Assembly: GCF_036346855.1 (NCBI RefSeq)
Contig: NZ_CP107841.1
Span: 4,964,001 to 5,028,000 of the forward strand
Length of the DNA: 64,000 bases
DNA from: Streptomyces europaeiscabiei
Lineage (GTDB): Bacteria > Actinomycetota > Actinomycetes > Streptomycetales > Streptomycetaceae
Reading direction: 5' to 3'
Part shown: positions 6,972-15,511 of the stretch, piece after piece
Layout: each line of letters opens with the position of its first letter
Numbering within the stretch: position 1 is the stretch's first letter
Notes under the pieces: model-generated
The model's input: the letters and a program-made list of their open reading frames with translations, nothing else
What the model was told of the DNA's origin: nothing
Databases searched by the model: none
Made by a program: the position numbers and the translations under genes

Positions 6972-9805
6972 CCGACACACAGCCCACCGACCTCCGGGCC
7001 GCGGCCCGCGAGCTGCACGACGCTGGCCTGTGCGTCCTGCCCATCAAGGCCGACGGCACCAAGAAGCCAGCTGTGTCTTGGCTCGAATACAAGGTGACCC
7101 GGACTACCCCGGAGCAGCACGACGGCTGGTTCGACGGAGGCCGTCCCCGCGGTATCGCCGTCGTCTACGGCGAGGTCTCCGGCGGCATCGAGCTGATCGA
7201 GTTCGAGGGCCTCGCCATCCGCGAGGGGCTGCTCGATGACGTCACCTCGATCATGAACGACTCCGGACTCGGCGAGCCATGGGCTGCGATCCTCGGCGGC
7301 TGGGTTACTGAGTCACCGTCCGGCGGCCGGCACTACCGCGTCCGCGTCAAGGGCGGCGGCGTCCCCGGTAACACCAAGCTGGCCCAGCGCCTCGCGCGGC
7401 CCGACGAGTACACCCCGCACCAGCGGCAGCGCGTCGCTGAGAAGCCCGACGCGAAGGTCATCCTCCCCCTGATCGAGACGCGCGGCGAGGGCGGGTACGG
7501 CCTGGTCGAGCCGTCCGGTGGCCCCGTCCACGCCTCCGGTCGGCCATACGTCCGGCTGGCGGGCGGACCCGACACCATCCCCGTCCTCGACGCTGAGACC
7601 GTGGACGCGATCCGGACCGTGTGTCGGATGGTGGACGCGCTCCCCCAACCTGAGGCTGCGAAGACCGCCCCGCGCCCCGCTCCGCCCCGCGCGGACGGGA
7701 GCCTGCGGCCCGGCGACGACTTCGAGGCCCGCGCCTCATGGGAGGACATCCTCCACGGCATCTTCCGGCCGATGAACACCCGAGGCAGTGAGACCTACTG
7801 GGGATGGGCCGACGGCGTCGGCGGTGTGAAGGCGACGACAGGGAAGGACGAGCACGACAGGCTGTTCGTCTTCGCCACCGGGTCGGAATTCCAGAGCGAG
7901 ACCCCCTACAGCAAGTTCGGCGCCTACGCCCTCTTGGAGCACGGCGGCGACCACAAGGCCGCCGCGCGGGCCCTCGCGCACCAGGGCTACGGCAGCCGCC
8001 GCCTCGCCTCCGTCGGAGGCGCCAGCGCCCCCGCACCATCCCCGGCTGAGCCGGAGGCCGACGAGGCTCCGGCCGAGGACACCGCCGAGCAGCAGGACGA
8101 CGGCGACCCGGAAGGCTTCGGCTACGACACCACGTTCGGGCTCCCGCGCTCGGTCCGCACGCCGTACGGCTACCGGGTCACGGGCATGGGCATCGAGGTG
8201 CTCAGCTCAAGCGGCGAGAACTGGACCCGCATCACCTTCGCCCCGCTGGTCGTCACCGCCACGTTCGAGGACCCCGAGGGCGACCAGTACGTGGAGCTGT
8301 CGTGGATCGACCGCAGCCTCGGGCGGCCCCGCCGCATCTCCCGGATCGTCAGCCGCGAGACCGCGAAGCGCGGGCGCAAGCTGATCGAGACCCTGGGAGC
8401 GGCCGGACTCCCGGCCGTCGAGGGCGACGCCCGCGCCGTCGAGAAGTGGCTGGCCGAGTTCGAGGCGGGCAACGTCGGCCGCATCCCCTCCGAGCAGCTG
8501 GCCCGTTGGCTCGGCTGGCAGGACGACGGGACGTTCGTCTGTTCCCCCGAGGACGACATCAAGGTGGACGTCGCCTTCGAGGAGCAGCGTGGACCGGCCC
8601 GCGCACACGCCAGGAAAGGGACGCTGGAGGGCTGGCGCGAGACCGTCGGCCATCTGGTCGGCTATCCCGTGCCGCGTGTCGCCGTCGCGGCGGCTCTGGC
8701 CGCTCCGCTGCTCAAGCCGCTCGGCCTGAACTCGTTCACCCTGGACATCTCCAGCCGGTCGACCAAGGGCAAGACGACGGCCCTTCAGGTTGCGCTCAGC
8801 GTGTGGGCCGACCCGTCCGAGCACGCGAGCGCGATGTCCAACTGGAGGACGACGCTTTACGCGATCGAGAAGCGGCTGAACCTGGTGCGCGGGATCGTCA
8901 CCGTCTTCGACGAGACGATGGCCGTCACGGACGACAGCATCATCGACGAGGTGCTGTACCAGCTCCCGATGAACCACGGGAAGGCGAGAAGCGGGGGCGC
9001 CTTCGGCAACATGCTGCCGTGGGAGACCATCCTCCTGTCTTCCGGCGAGCGGCCGGCACTCTCCTTCACGACCAGCCAGGGCGCTGCGGCCCGCATCCTC
9101 GGGACGACGATCGCCCCCTTCGGGGACAACGGCGGCCCCGCAGCTGCGGCGGCGCGAGAGGGCGTTCTCGCCAACCACGGGCACGCGGGGCCGGAGTTCA
9201 TCCGCTACATCCTCAGCGGCCTCGCCCAGCCGAACGGCCGCGAGAAGCTGAAGGAACACCACCGCACGCTCGTCGATGAGTTCCGTGGTGGCGGCGACAT
9301 GACCAACCGGCGCGCGCCGATGGTCGCCGCCCTCGTCCTCGCCGAGACGCTGGCGTTCCGTACCGGGGTGCTGCCGTACGAGCCGCTCGGTCACGATGTC
9401 TGGCGCAGCCTGTTCACCGCCCACAACCCCACCGACAACCGGCCCGACATGGCGCTGGACGTCCTGCGGGAGTACGTCGCCGGACACGCTCACGAACTGT
9501 TCACCGCCACTCGCGCGGCCATGCACGAGAAGCCGCCGTACGCCGGGTGGCTCGGCGTCCTGTCCACCAAGGACGGCGTTACTGAGGTCGCGCTGTTGCC
9601 CGAGCGGGTCCGGAAGATCCTCGCCGAGGCGGACTACTCGCTCGACGCCGTTGTCGGCAGCTGGATCGATGCCGCGTACCTCAAGACGCTGAAGAGCCAG
9701 CGGCCCGCGCACCTGGTGCCGCGTCGGTTCGACGGCGCGCGGGCGAAGTGCCTCGCCTTCACCCCAGAGGGCATGCCCTTCGGCGACGAGGGCGAGGCGG
9801 CATGA
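6968..9805 (+). CDS. prim-pol / DUF927-type replication protein
   Basis: 945 residues from a TTG overlapping the upstream stop. Residues ~5-210 resemble the N-terminal bifunctional primase/polymerase (prim-pol) domain: AARELHDAGLCVLPIKADGTKKPAVSW, then GIAVVYGEVSGGIELIEFEG where metal-binding acids usually lie (here E-x-x-E-F-E rather than D-x-D). After a Pro/Ala/Glu linker (~355-390), residues ~400-900 resemble DUF927 helicase-like ATPases, with Walker A STKGKTTAL near 600, Walker B GIVTVFDE near 650, and the downstream ILLSSGERP sensor region. Prim-pol/helicase fusions initiate replication of actinomycete integrative elements and phages. The iteron cluster just downstream fits a replicon. 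Confidence 0.8.
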   Translation: MTDTQPTDLRAAARELHDAGLCVLPIKADGTKKPAVSWLEYKVTRTTPEQHDGWFDGGRPRGIAVVYGEVSGGIELIEFEGLAIREGLLDDVTSIMNDSGLGEPWAAILGGWVTESPSGGRHYRVRVKGGGVPGNTKLAQRLARPDEYTPHQRQRVAEKPDAKVILPLIETRGEGGYGLVEPSGGPVHASGRPYVRLAGGPDTIPVLDAETVDAIRTVCRMVDALPQPEAAKTAPRPAPPRADGSLRPGDDFEARASWEDILHGIFRPMNTRGSETYWGWADGVGGVKATTGKDEHDRLFVFATGSEFQSETPYSKFGAYALLEHGGDHKAAARALAHQGYGSRRLASVGGASAPAPSPAEPEADEAPAEDTAEQQDDGDPEGFGYDTTFGLPRSVRTPYGYRVTGMGIEVLSSSGENWTRITFAPLVVTATFEDPEGDQYVELSWIDRSLGRPRRISRIVSRETAKRGRKLIETLGAAGLPAVEGDARAVEKWLAEFEAGNVGRIPSEQLARWLGWQDDGTFVCSPEDDIKVDVAFEEQRGPARAHARKGTLEGWRETVGHLVGYPVPRVAVAAALAAPLLKPLGLNSFTLDISSRSTKGKTTALQVALSVWADPSEHASAMSNWRTTLYAIEKRLNLVRGIVTVFDETMAVTDDSIIDEVLYQLPMNHGKARSGGAFGNMLPWETILLSSGERPALSFTTSQGAAARILGTTIAPFGDNGGPAAAAAREGVLANHGHAGPEFIRYILSGLAQPNGREKLKEHHRTLVDEFRGGGDMTNRRAPMVAALVLAETLAFRTGVLPYEPLGHDVWRSLFTAHNPTDNRPDMALDVLREYVAGHAHELFTATRAAMHEKPPYAGWLGVLSTKDGVTEVALLPERVRKILAEADYSLDAVVGSWIDAAYLKTLKSQRPAHLVPRRFDGARAKCLAFTPEGMPFGDEGEAA

Positions 9806-9818
9806 GCGCCGTCACGGT

Positions 9819-10096
9819 GGTGGTACGCACGAAGTGCGTACCACCCTCCCGGCCTCATCGCCGCAGGTCAGCGGCTCCGCTAGTGCCGCTTTCGGGGTGG
9901 TACGCAGTCGCCGGGAAATGGCACCCCTCAGGCGTGTGTGTGCGTGCGGGTGCGCGTGTGCGGGTGCGCACACATGGACCCCTGTCTGTTTCTGCGTACC
10001 TGCGTACCACTGTCTCTCTAGAGAGAGATAACAGCAGGTCAGAACCGCTTTTGCCCCGGTACGCAGCCGGTACGCAGCCGGTACGCACTGCGTACC
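9819..10096. other. iteron cluster, candidate replication origin
   Basis: A 326-bp gap between the two replication genes holds nine exact copies of GGTACGCA: plus-strand at 9822, 9899, 10058, 10069, 10080; minus-strand at 9835, 9993, 10001, 10089. Three of them repeat at exactly 11-bp intervals (10058-10087). The first two form a perfect 12-bp-arm inverted repeat with a 3-base loop (9819-9845). A 14-bp palindrome TCTCTCTAGAGAGA lies at 10013-10026, and a GT/GC-rich simple tract at 9931-9972. Two GCAGGTCA motifs also fall here. Phased iterons beside a replication initiator gene are the hallmark of an iteron-type origin; the first inverted repeat may also terminate the upstream gene. Confidence 0.65.
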
Positions 10097-10131
10097 GCCT
10101 CTCTCCCCTCTCCACCGAATCGAGGTGACGC

Positions 10132-11739
10132 ATGTCCTTCACACCCCGCCCCTACCAGCTCGACGCCATCGAGGCGCTCCGCAAGGGATGGGCCGACGGC
10201 CAGAACCGTGTGGCCGTCGTCCTGCCGACCGGCGCCGGCAAGACCGTCGTCTTCTCTCACCTGGCCCACCAGATGCTCGACCAGCTCGACGGCCGCCGCG
10301 TCCTCGTCATCGCCCACCGGGAGGAGCTGATCGAGCAGGCCGCTTCCAAGCTCTTGGCCGTCGACCCGATGCTGCGCGTCGGCATCGTCAAGGCCCAGCG
10401 CGACGATCACCACGACGCCGACGTGATCGTGGCCAGCGTCCAGACCCTGGCCGTCGCCCGCCGCCGCGAGGCCATCCGCGACATCGGCCTGATCATCGTC
10501 GACGAGTGCCACCATGCCGCCGCCCGCACCTACATGGAGGTGCTGCGCCACTTCGGCGCCTGGGACGGCGTGCCCACGGCGGGCTTCACCGCGACCATGA
10601 CCCGCACCGACGGCGGCCTGGCCGAGGTGTGGCAGGACGTGGTGTTCCGCCTCGACATCCTCGACATGATCAGCGACGGCTACCTGTGCGACGTCCGCGG
10701 CAAGAGCATCACCGTCGACACCCTCGACCTCAACAAGGTGCGCACCCGCGGCGGCGACCTCGTCGAGGGCCAGCTCGGCAAGGCGTTGGAGGACTCCGGC
10801 GCGCTGGACGCGATCGCCAAGGCGTACGTCGACCACGCGGGCGACCGGGCCGGCGTCGTCTTCACACCGACCGTGGCCACCGCCCAGCAGGCCGCCGCCG
10901 CACTGGAAGCGGTCGGCATCAAGGCGGCCCCGGTGTGGGGTGACATGGGCCGCGACGAGCGCCGCGCGACCCTCGCCCGGTACGCGGCGGGTGAAGTGCA
11001 GGTGCTCACCAACTGCATGGTGCTCACCGAAGGGTTCGACGCCCCGCACACCAGCTGCATCGTGGTCGCCCGCCCCACGAAGTCGCCTGGCCTGTACGTG
11101 CAGATGGTCGGCCGAGGACTTCGCCCTGCGCCCGGCAAGCGGGACGCGCTGCTGCTCGACGTCATGGGCGCCGCATCCCGCCACAAGCTCGCCTCGATGG
11201 TCGACCTCACCGAGCGGGAGATCGGCGAGCACGAGAGCGGCAAGAGCCTGCGGCAGGTCGCCGAGGAGCACGCCGCGGCCAAGACCCGGCGGGCCATCGC
11301 GGCGCGCATCGAGACCGAAGAGATCAACCTGTTCGGCTCCTCGACGATCCGATGGCTGAGGACCCCCCGGGGCACCTGGTTCGTCCGCCTCACCAGCGCC
11401 ATGTTCCTGTTCCTGGTCCGCGACCCGGAGACCCGGCTGTACCGGGTGCGTCGGTGGACCGAGGCGTACGGCGTCCGCCCGCCGAAAGACGACGTCGCGC
11501 GGCCTCTCCCCGAGGCGCTCGCCTACCTGGAGAAGCAGGCCATCGCGGCGCCCGGGGTCCTCGACGGCCGCCAGGCCGGATGGCGAGCGGGCCGCCCCTA
11601 CCCGAAGCAGATGGGGCTCTGCCGCCGCCTCGGCATCGAGGTGCCGCGCGGCAGCACGGCCGGCGAGGTCGCCGACCTGATCGACCAGGACCGCGTCGAC
11701 CGCGCCCTCGGCCAGATGGAACTCCCCGCCGCTGCATGA
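10132..11739 (+). CDS. SF2 DEAD/DEAH-type DNA/RNA helicase
   Basis: 535 residues of the superfamily 2 type III-restriction-like/UvrB-like helicase group. Motifs in order: Q-like PRPYQLDAIEAL at the N-terminus, Walker A LPTGAGKT (31-38), Ia AHREEL, DECHH (about 124-128), TAT after GFTA, helicase C domain with TNCMVLTEGFD, and motif VI QMVGRGLRP (about 324-332). The last ~130 residues form a family-specific tail. It probably unwinds DNA at the phage origin or during replication, working with the prim-pol protein. The start at 10132 follows GAGGTGAC. A hairpin directly behind the stop suggests its own terminator. Confidence 0.85.
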   Translation: MSFTPRPYQLDAIEALRKGWADGQNRVAVVLPTGAGKTVVFSHLAHQMLDQLDGRRVLVIAHREELIEQAASKLLAVDPMLRVGIVKAQRDDHHDADVIVASVQTLAVARRREAIRDIGLIIVDECHHAAARTYMEVLRHFGAWDGVPTAGFTATMTRTDGGLAEVWQDVVFRLDILDMISDGYLCDVRGKSITVDTLDLNKVRTRGGDLVEGQLGKALEDSGALDAIAKAYVDHAGDRAGVVFTPTVATAQQAAAALEAVGIKAAPVWGDMGRDERRATLARYAAGEVQVLTNCMVLTEGFDAPHTSCIVVARPTKSPGLYVQMVGRGLRPAPGKRDALLLDVMGAASRHKLASMVDLTEREIGEHESGKSLRQVAEEHAAAKTRRAIAARIETEEINLFGSSTIRWLRTPRGTWFVRLTSAMFLFLVRDPETRLYRVRRWTEAYGVRPPKDDVARPLPEALAYLEKQAIAAPGVLDGRQAGWRAGRPYPKQMGLCRRLGIEVPRGSTAGEVADLIDQDRVDRALGQMELPAAA

Positions 11740-11740
11740 C

Positions 11741-11769
11741 GGCCGGGCCTGTTGCTACCAGGCCCGGCC
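11741..11769 (+). terminator. hairpin terminator after helicase gene
   Basis: Perfect 11-base arms GGCCGGGCCTG / CAGGCCCGGCC, 7-base loop, starting 1 base after the helicase stop. No T tract follows, as is usual in Streptomyces. Confidence 0.6.
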
Positions 11770-11797
11770 CTCCACCCATCAGATCACGGAGGACCCA

Positions 11798-13279
11798 ATG
11801 ACCCTCACCTTCACAGACATCTTCTGCGGCGCCGGAGGCTCGTCCACCGGGCTGGTCGCCGCTGGCCTCGAACTGAAGCTGGCCGCCAACCACTGGGCCC
11901 GCGCCATCGAGACGCACGCCGCGAACCACACCACCGCCGACCACCTGTGCGCCGACGTCAACAACTACGACATGCGGCGCCTGCCCAGCACCGACGTGCT
12001 GTGGGCGTCCCCGATCTGCACCGAGCTGAGCCCGGCTGGCGGGCGCCGCCGCAAGGCCCGCAAGAGCGACGCGGGCCACGGACAGCTCGGCTTCGAGGAG
12101 TCCGGTCACGTCCCGCAAGCCGCGTTCGACCGCACCCGGGCGACCTTCTGGGACGTCATCCGCGCGACCGAGGTCCACCGGTACCGCGCGGTCCTGGTCG
12201 AGAACGTGATGGAGGCCGCCGACTGGGAGCTGTTCGACGTCTGGCTCTCCGGGATGCGCACCCTCGGCTACAACGTCCAGTTCGTCTCTCTGTCCTCGGC
12301 GCACGCTGGGGAGGACGGCAACGCCCCCGCGCCGCAGTGGCGGGACCGCATCTACATCGTCTGCACGCGCCAGGGCATCCCGCTGCCGGACGTCCAGCCG
12401 CGACCGAAGGCTTGGTGCCCGGTGTGCGAGGAGACCGTCACCGCATTCCAGTCGTGGAAGAAGGAGGGCCGTCGCCTCGGAAAGTACGGCCAGCAGTACG
12501 TGTACCGGTGCCCCAACGGCCCGCGCTGCCGCCACGCCGTCGTCGAGCCGTATGTCCGCCCGGCCGCCTCGATCATCGACTGGTCGAACCTGGGCGTCCG
12601 AATCGGCGACCGCCCCGCACACGGGCTGCGGCCCCTGGCAAAGACCACAGTGGAGCGGATCAACACCGGCCTGAACCTGCTCGGCGACCGGCGGATGATC
12701 CTCACGGTCACCCACAGCGGGCACGACGGCCGAGCCTTCCCTGCCGACCAGGCGCCGCTCGCCGCCCGCACCGTGAAGATCGGCGATGCCCTGCTCGTCC
12801 CGGGCGGCGGCACGTGGAACACCACGGCCACCTCGACGACCGAACCGATGCGGACCCGGCTGGCGAACCCGAAGGGCTTCGAGGCGCTGGTGACGCCGCC
12901 GCAGGCCGACGACTCGTTCATCGTCACCCTGCGGAACCACTCGACCGCCCGCCCGGTGTCCGAGCCGGTCGACACGGTGACCGGGCAGGGGCGGCACCAC
13001 TGGCTCGTCATCCCGTACCGCAACGCCGCCGCCAAATCCGTGGGCGAGCCCCTGCACACGCTCGGCACGGTCGACTCGGCCGCGCTGCTCGGGCCGGCGC
13101 CCGCGCTGGAGGACTGCCACTACCGGATGGTTCAGCCGCGCGAGCAGCTGTACGCGCAGCGGTTCCCGGAGGACTACATCGTCCACGGCAACAAGGGCGA
13201 GCAGACCATGCAGGCCGGGAACGCGGTGTCGGTCAACGTTGCTCAGTGGCTCGGCCGCCGTGTCGCAGCGGTCCTCTGA
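11798..13279 (+). CDS. C5-cytosine DNA methyltransferase
   Basis: 493 residues. Motif I DIFCGAGGSSTG (7-18) binds S-adenosylmethionine; the catalytic Cys lies in SPICTELSPAG (about 74), a variant of the usual PPCQxFS; motif VI is LVENV (about 133-137); motif VIII is QWRDRIYIV (180-188); and the C-terminal QAGNAVSVNVAQW is motif X. Between the catalytic half and motif X is an insertion with a probable zinc ribbon (CPVC ... CPNGPRC), likely part of the target-recognition domain. No restriction partner is adjacent, so it is a solitary phage enzyme that probably modifies phage DNA against host restriction or marks replicated DNA. RBS GGAGG precedes the ATG. Confidence 0.88.
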   Translation: MTLTFTDIFCGAGGSSTGLVAAGLELKLAANHWARAIETHAANHTTADHLCADVNNYDMRRLPSTDVLWASPICTELSPAGGRRRKARKSDAGHGQLGFEESGHVPQAAFDRTRATFWDVIRATEVHRYRAVLVENVMEAADWELFDVWLSGMRTLGYNVQFVSLSSAHAGEDGNAPAPQWRDRIYIVCTRQGIPLPDVQPRPKAWCPVCEETVTAFQSWKKEGRRLGKYGQQYVYRCPNGPRCRHAVVEPYVRPAASIIDWSNLGVRIGDRPAHGLRPLAKTTVERINTGLNLLGDRRMILTVTHSGHDGRAFPADQAPLAARTVKIGDALLVPGGGTWNTTATSTTEPMRTRLANPKGFEALVTPPQADDSFIVTLRNHSTARPVSEPVDTVTGQGRHHWLVIPYRNAAAKSVGEPLHTLGTVDSAALLGPAPALEDCHYRMVQPREQLYAQRFPEDYIVHGNKGEQTMQAGNAVSVNVAQWLGRRVAAVL

Positions 13280-13290
13280 CCCGACAGCAC

Positions 13291-13321
13291 GGCCGCCCCG
13301 CAGTCGAGTTGCGGGGCGGCC
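13291..13321 (+). terminator. hairpin terminator after methyltransferase gene
   Basis: GGCCGCCCCGCA / TGCGGGGCGGCC, 12-base perfect arms with a 7-base loop, 11 bases after the stop. Confidence 0.6.
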
Positions 13322-13349
13322 TCCCGCCCATCACACCACGGAGGAACCC

Positions 13350-13985
13350 ATGAACGACCAGCCCCGCCTCGAAGCCGCCGCACGCCGAGCCCTCGACTCC
13401 CTGAACGACCTGATCGCCAACACCACAGACCCCGGCGTCGAGGCCCTCGGTGCCCGGCACGAGTTGCAGACAGCGCTCATCGCTGCGCCCCTCGACCGGG
13501 CTGCGGCAGACACCCAGCAGGCGGACCTTCAGGCGGAGATGGCCAAGCTGATGCGGTGGCACCGTGAAGACGGCGACGCACTCACCGAGATGCGCAGCAC
13601 CGTCGAGCGGCTCCGCGCCGAACTCGCCGAGGAGAAGGCCAGCCACGACCCGCGCCTGCGCTGCCTGCTCATCAAGGCCGCGCCCGACAAAGACCTTTAC
13701 GTGGGCTGGTCCAACGTCGTCGAGGCGCCCGCCGGAGTGTGGTCCCGCGAGGCCGCCATCGCGTACGGCTTCCCGCCTTCCCGTCTCGACCGAGCTGACG
13801 AAACCGGCACGTCCTCGCTGGACGGTGACGGGGCCTGGGACGACTGGGGGTACATCGCCGAGCAGCGCGGCACGCTCCGCCGCGACCGTCTCGGGGACTT
13901 CGCCGTCGAGTACCTGCACGGCGACCGGCAGGCGGCCTACGCGCTGCTGGAGCCGTTCGAGGGCGAGACCGAGGTACGGCGATGA
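13350..13985 (+). CDS. hypothetical coiled-coil phage protein
   Basis: 211 residues; ATG at 13350 follows CGGAGGA. Residues ~50-95 form a likely coiled coil (AEMAKLMRWHREDGDALTEM ... VERLRAELAEEKA). The C-terminal half is a compact domain containing DKDLYVGWSNVVEAPAG and DDWGYIAEQRGTL, which resembles small phage proteins of unknown function. It heads a tightly coupled run of five genes (13350-15415) linked by ATGA/GTGA overlaps, so the set is one translational unit. Function not recognised. Confidence 0.65.
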   Translation: MNDQPRLEAAARRALDSLNDLIANTTDPGVEALGARHELQTALIAAPLDRAAADTQQADLQAEMAKLMRWHREDGDALTEMRSTVERLRAELAEEKASHDPRLRCLLIKAAPDKDLYVGWSNVVEAPAGVWSREAAIAYGFPPSRLDRADETGTSSLDGDGAWDDWGYIAEQRGTLRRDRLGDFAVEYLHGDRQAAYALLEPFEGETEVRR

Positions 13986-14146
13986 CCGCCGTCCAGCCCG
14001 AGATCCCTGACATCGACTGGACCGACGTCTGCGGCGAGGCCCAGCCACACGATCCCGTCGACGTCGAGCCCGACGGCCACCTCCTCGTTCGCCTCGTTCG
14101 CTTCCGCACCATCACCGACGTCCCGCTAACCGGGAGGTACCTGTGA
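13982..14146 (+). CDS. 54-residue hypothetical protein
   Basis: Small acidic protein MTAVQPEIPDIDWTDVCGEA... of 54 residues. Support comes from exact 4-base overlaps with both neighbours (ATGA at 13982, GTGA at 14143) and strong third-position GC. No domain recognised. Confidence 0.5.
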   Translation: MTAVQPEIPDIDWTDVCGEAQPHDPVDVEPDGHLLVRLVRFRTITDVPLTGRYL

Positions 14147-14490
14147 CCCGCTTCGCCCGCATCCTCTGCTCCATCTACGGCGCCGCCGCCCTGTTCCTCG
14201 CCTTCGCCACCGTCCAGCAGGCCCTCTACGGCGAGGTCTGGGCCGTCGCCGCCCTCGCCGCCTGCTCCCTCGTCCCGCTCATCGCGCTCATCCGCGAGAC
14301 CGAGCACGCCGACACGGTCACCGCCGTTCGTACGGACACCGAGCGCGCGGCTCGGCTCCGCGACCGCATGGAACAGCGCAGCCTCCGCGCGGCGGCTGAC
14401 GCCATGGGACACGCCTGCTGTGAACGCTGGTGGACCAGCTTCGGCACCGACCACGACGAGACGTGCGAGAAGCAGCGGAGGACGGCATGA
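14143..14490 (+). CDS. small two-span membrane protein
   Basis: 115 residues from a GTG. Two hydrophobic helices at about 8-27 (ILCSIYGAAALFLAFATVQ) and 33-53 (VWAVAALAACSLVPLIALI) are followed by a charged cytoplasmic tail containing a GHACCERWW Cys pair. It is coupled to both neighbours. Its topology suits an inner-membrane accessory factor, for example exclusion or anti-defence; nothing in the sequence proves either. Confidence 0.6.
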   Translation: MTRFARILCSIYGAAALFLAFATVQQALYGEVWAVAALAACSLVPLIALIRETEHADTVTAVRTDTERAARLRDRMEQRSLRAAADAMGHACCERWWTSFGTDHDETCEKQRRTA

Positions 14491-14801
14491 CCAAGCACCG
14501 GCACACCGCGAGCACCATCACCGACGACGCCCTCGACGAGCTGTACGAGAACGCGAGCGAGGGCTGGCGGCGCGGCGACCGCTGGAAGCGGAGGGCTCTG
14601 GAGGCCGAGGCCTCCGCTGAAGGCCTCGCATCGGTTCGCCCGCAGACGCTGACCGCGATCGCCTCCCACCTCGACGCCCGCGCCGTCGCAATCCTGCGGC
14701 CGGGGAGCGAGGCCTACGCCGAGTGGCAGACGGCCATCGCGTGGCTGCGCCGCACCGCCGCCGGGGCGCGGCAGGACCCCGAGGAGACCAGCGCATCGTG
14801 A
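14487..14801 (+). CDS. hypothetical helical protein
   Basis: 104 residues, MTKHRHTASTITDDALDELYENA..., probably all-helical with a heptad-like DRWKRRALEAEASAEGL stretch. ATG chosen because it overlaps the preceding stop (ATGA). Similar short proteins accompany zinc-finger phage genes in actinophages; no function known to me. Confidence 0.55.
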   Translation: MTKHRHTASTITDDALDELYENASEGWRRGDRWKRRALEAEASAEGLASVRPQTLTAIASHLDARAVAILRPGSEAYAEWQTAIAWLRRTAAGARQDPEETSAS

Positions 14802-15415
14802 ACTGCGAACTGTGCGGCAACGCGGCCAGCGGCTACCTGTGCAACCGGCACAGGGAGCAGCTGGCCGCGCGGCTGGAAGAACTACCCGTCCTCTACACAG
14901 AGGTCGCCGAGTGTCTCGTGCCCCGGCGCGGCGGCTGGGGCGAGATCGTCGCCACCAGAGGCGCCGCCGGCCCGCGCTCCCCCATCGACGAGGACGTCCT
15001 CGACACGGTCAACTGGGGCCGCGCGGGCGAGGTCATGCAGCTGTGGCGCGTGGACGTGCAGCGGGAGCGGTGGCCGCAGCACTCGCCGCCGCCCCCGGCC
15101 GGCCTGGGCGTGAACTGCCGGTGGCTCGGCATGGAACTGGACTGGATCGTGTCCAGCTACCCGGAGGCCGGCGAACTGGCCCGCGAGGTGGGGACGCTGG
15201 AGACACAGGCCCGCTCGGTCGTCGGAGACCCGGCGCCGCGCCGACAGCGGCTCGGCCTGTGCGTGGCCGTCACGGACGTCGAGGGCACTGTGTGCGGGGC
15301 GGTCCTGTCCCGTCTCCCGGGCGACCCGGTGGTGTGCCGCTGGTGCGGGAAGGCGTACCGGTCGGAGACGGATCTGCTGCTGCTCCGGCACTACCAGCCC
15401 GCCGAGTCGGCCTGA
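14798..15415 (+). CDS. zinc-finger phage protein
   Basis: 205 residues from a GTG overlapping the upstream stop. The N-terminus carries CELCGNAASGYLCNRH, a CxxC...CxxH zinc site. A second CRWCGKAYRSETDLLLLRHY pattern ends the protein, so it has two metal-binding ends around a helical middle (LDTVNWGRAGEVMQLWR). This resembles a conserved family of Streptomyces phage/prophage proteins of unknown role, plausibly nucleic-acid binding. It is the last gene of the coupled run; the next promoter region follows directly. Confidence 0.65.
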   Translation: MNCELCGNAASGYLCNRHREQLAARLEELPVLYTEVAECLVPRRGGWGEIVATRGAAGPRSPIDEDVLDTVNWGRAGEVMQLWRVDVQRERWPQHSPPPPAGLGVNCRWLGMELDWIVSSYPEAGELAREVGTLETQARSVVGDPAPRRQRLGLCVAVTDVEGTVCGAVLSRLPGDPVVCRWCGKAYRSETDLLLLRHYQPAESA

Positions 15416-15471
15416 CCTCCCGCCGCTGCCGCTCTAGCAGCTGGGTTTGGCCGCCACTCGCATTCAACCTA

Positions 15472-15488
15472 TTGAACAAATCGTTCAG
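15472..15488 (+). promoter_or_regulatory. operator copy upstream of the conjugation-like operon
   Basis: TTGAAC AAATC GTTCAG has the same N5-spaced GTTCA/TGAAC architecture as 5457-5473. It is embedded in an AT-richer stretch with a CTATGCAAT segment that could be a -10 region. An overlapping TTCAA-CCTA-TTGAA palindrome lies at 15463-15476. Its placement suggests the downstream operon answers to the phage repressor. Confidence 0.5.
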
Positions 15489-15511
15489 GCTATGCAATGC
15501 TGGGTGCACGA

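Noticed and set aside
9819..9845. 12-bp inverted repeat as merely a terminator of the primase gene
   Set aside because: Its arms are two of nine copies of the same 8-mer, so it is better treated as part of the iteron cluster, though termination is not excluded.
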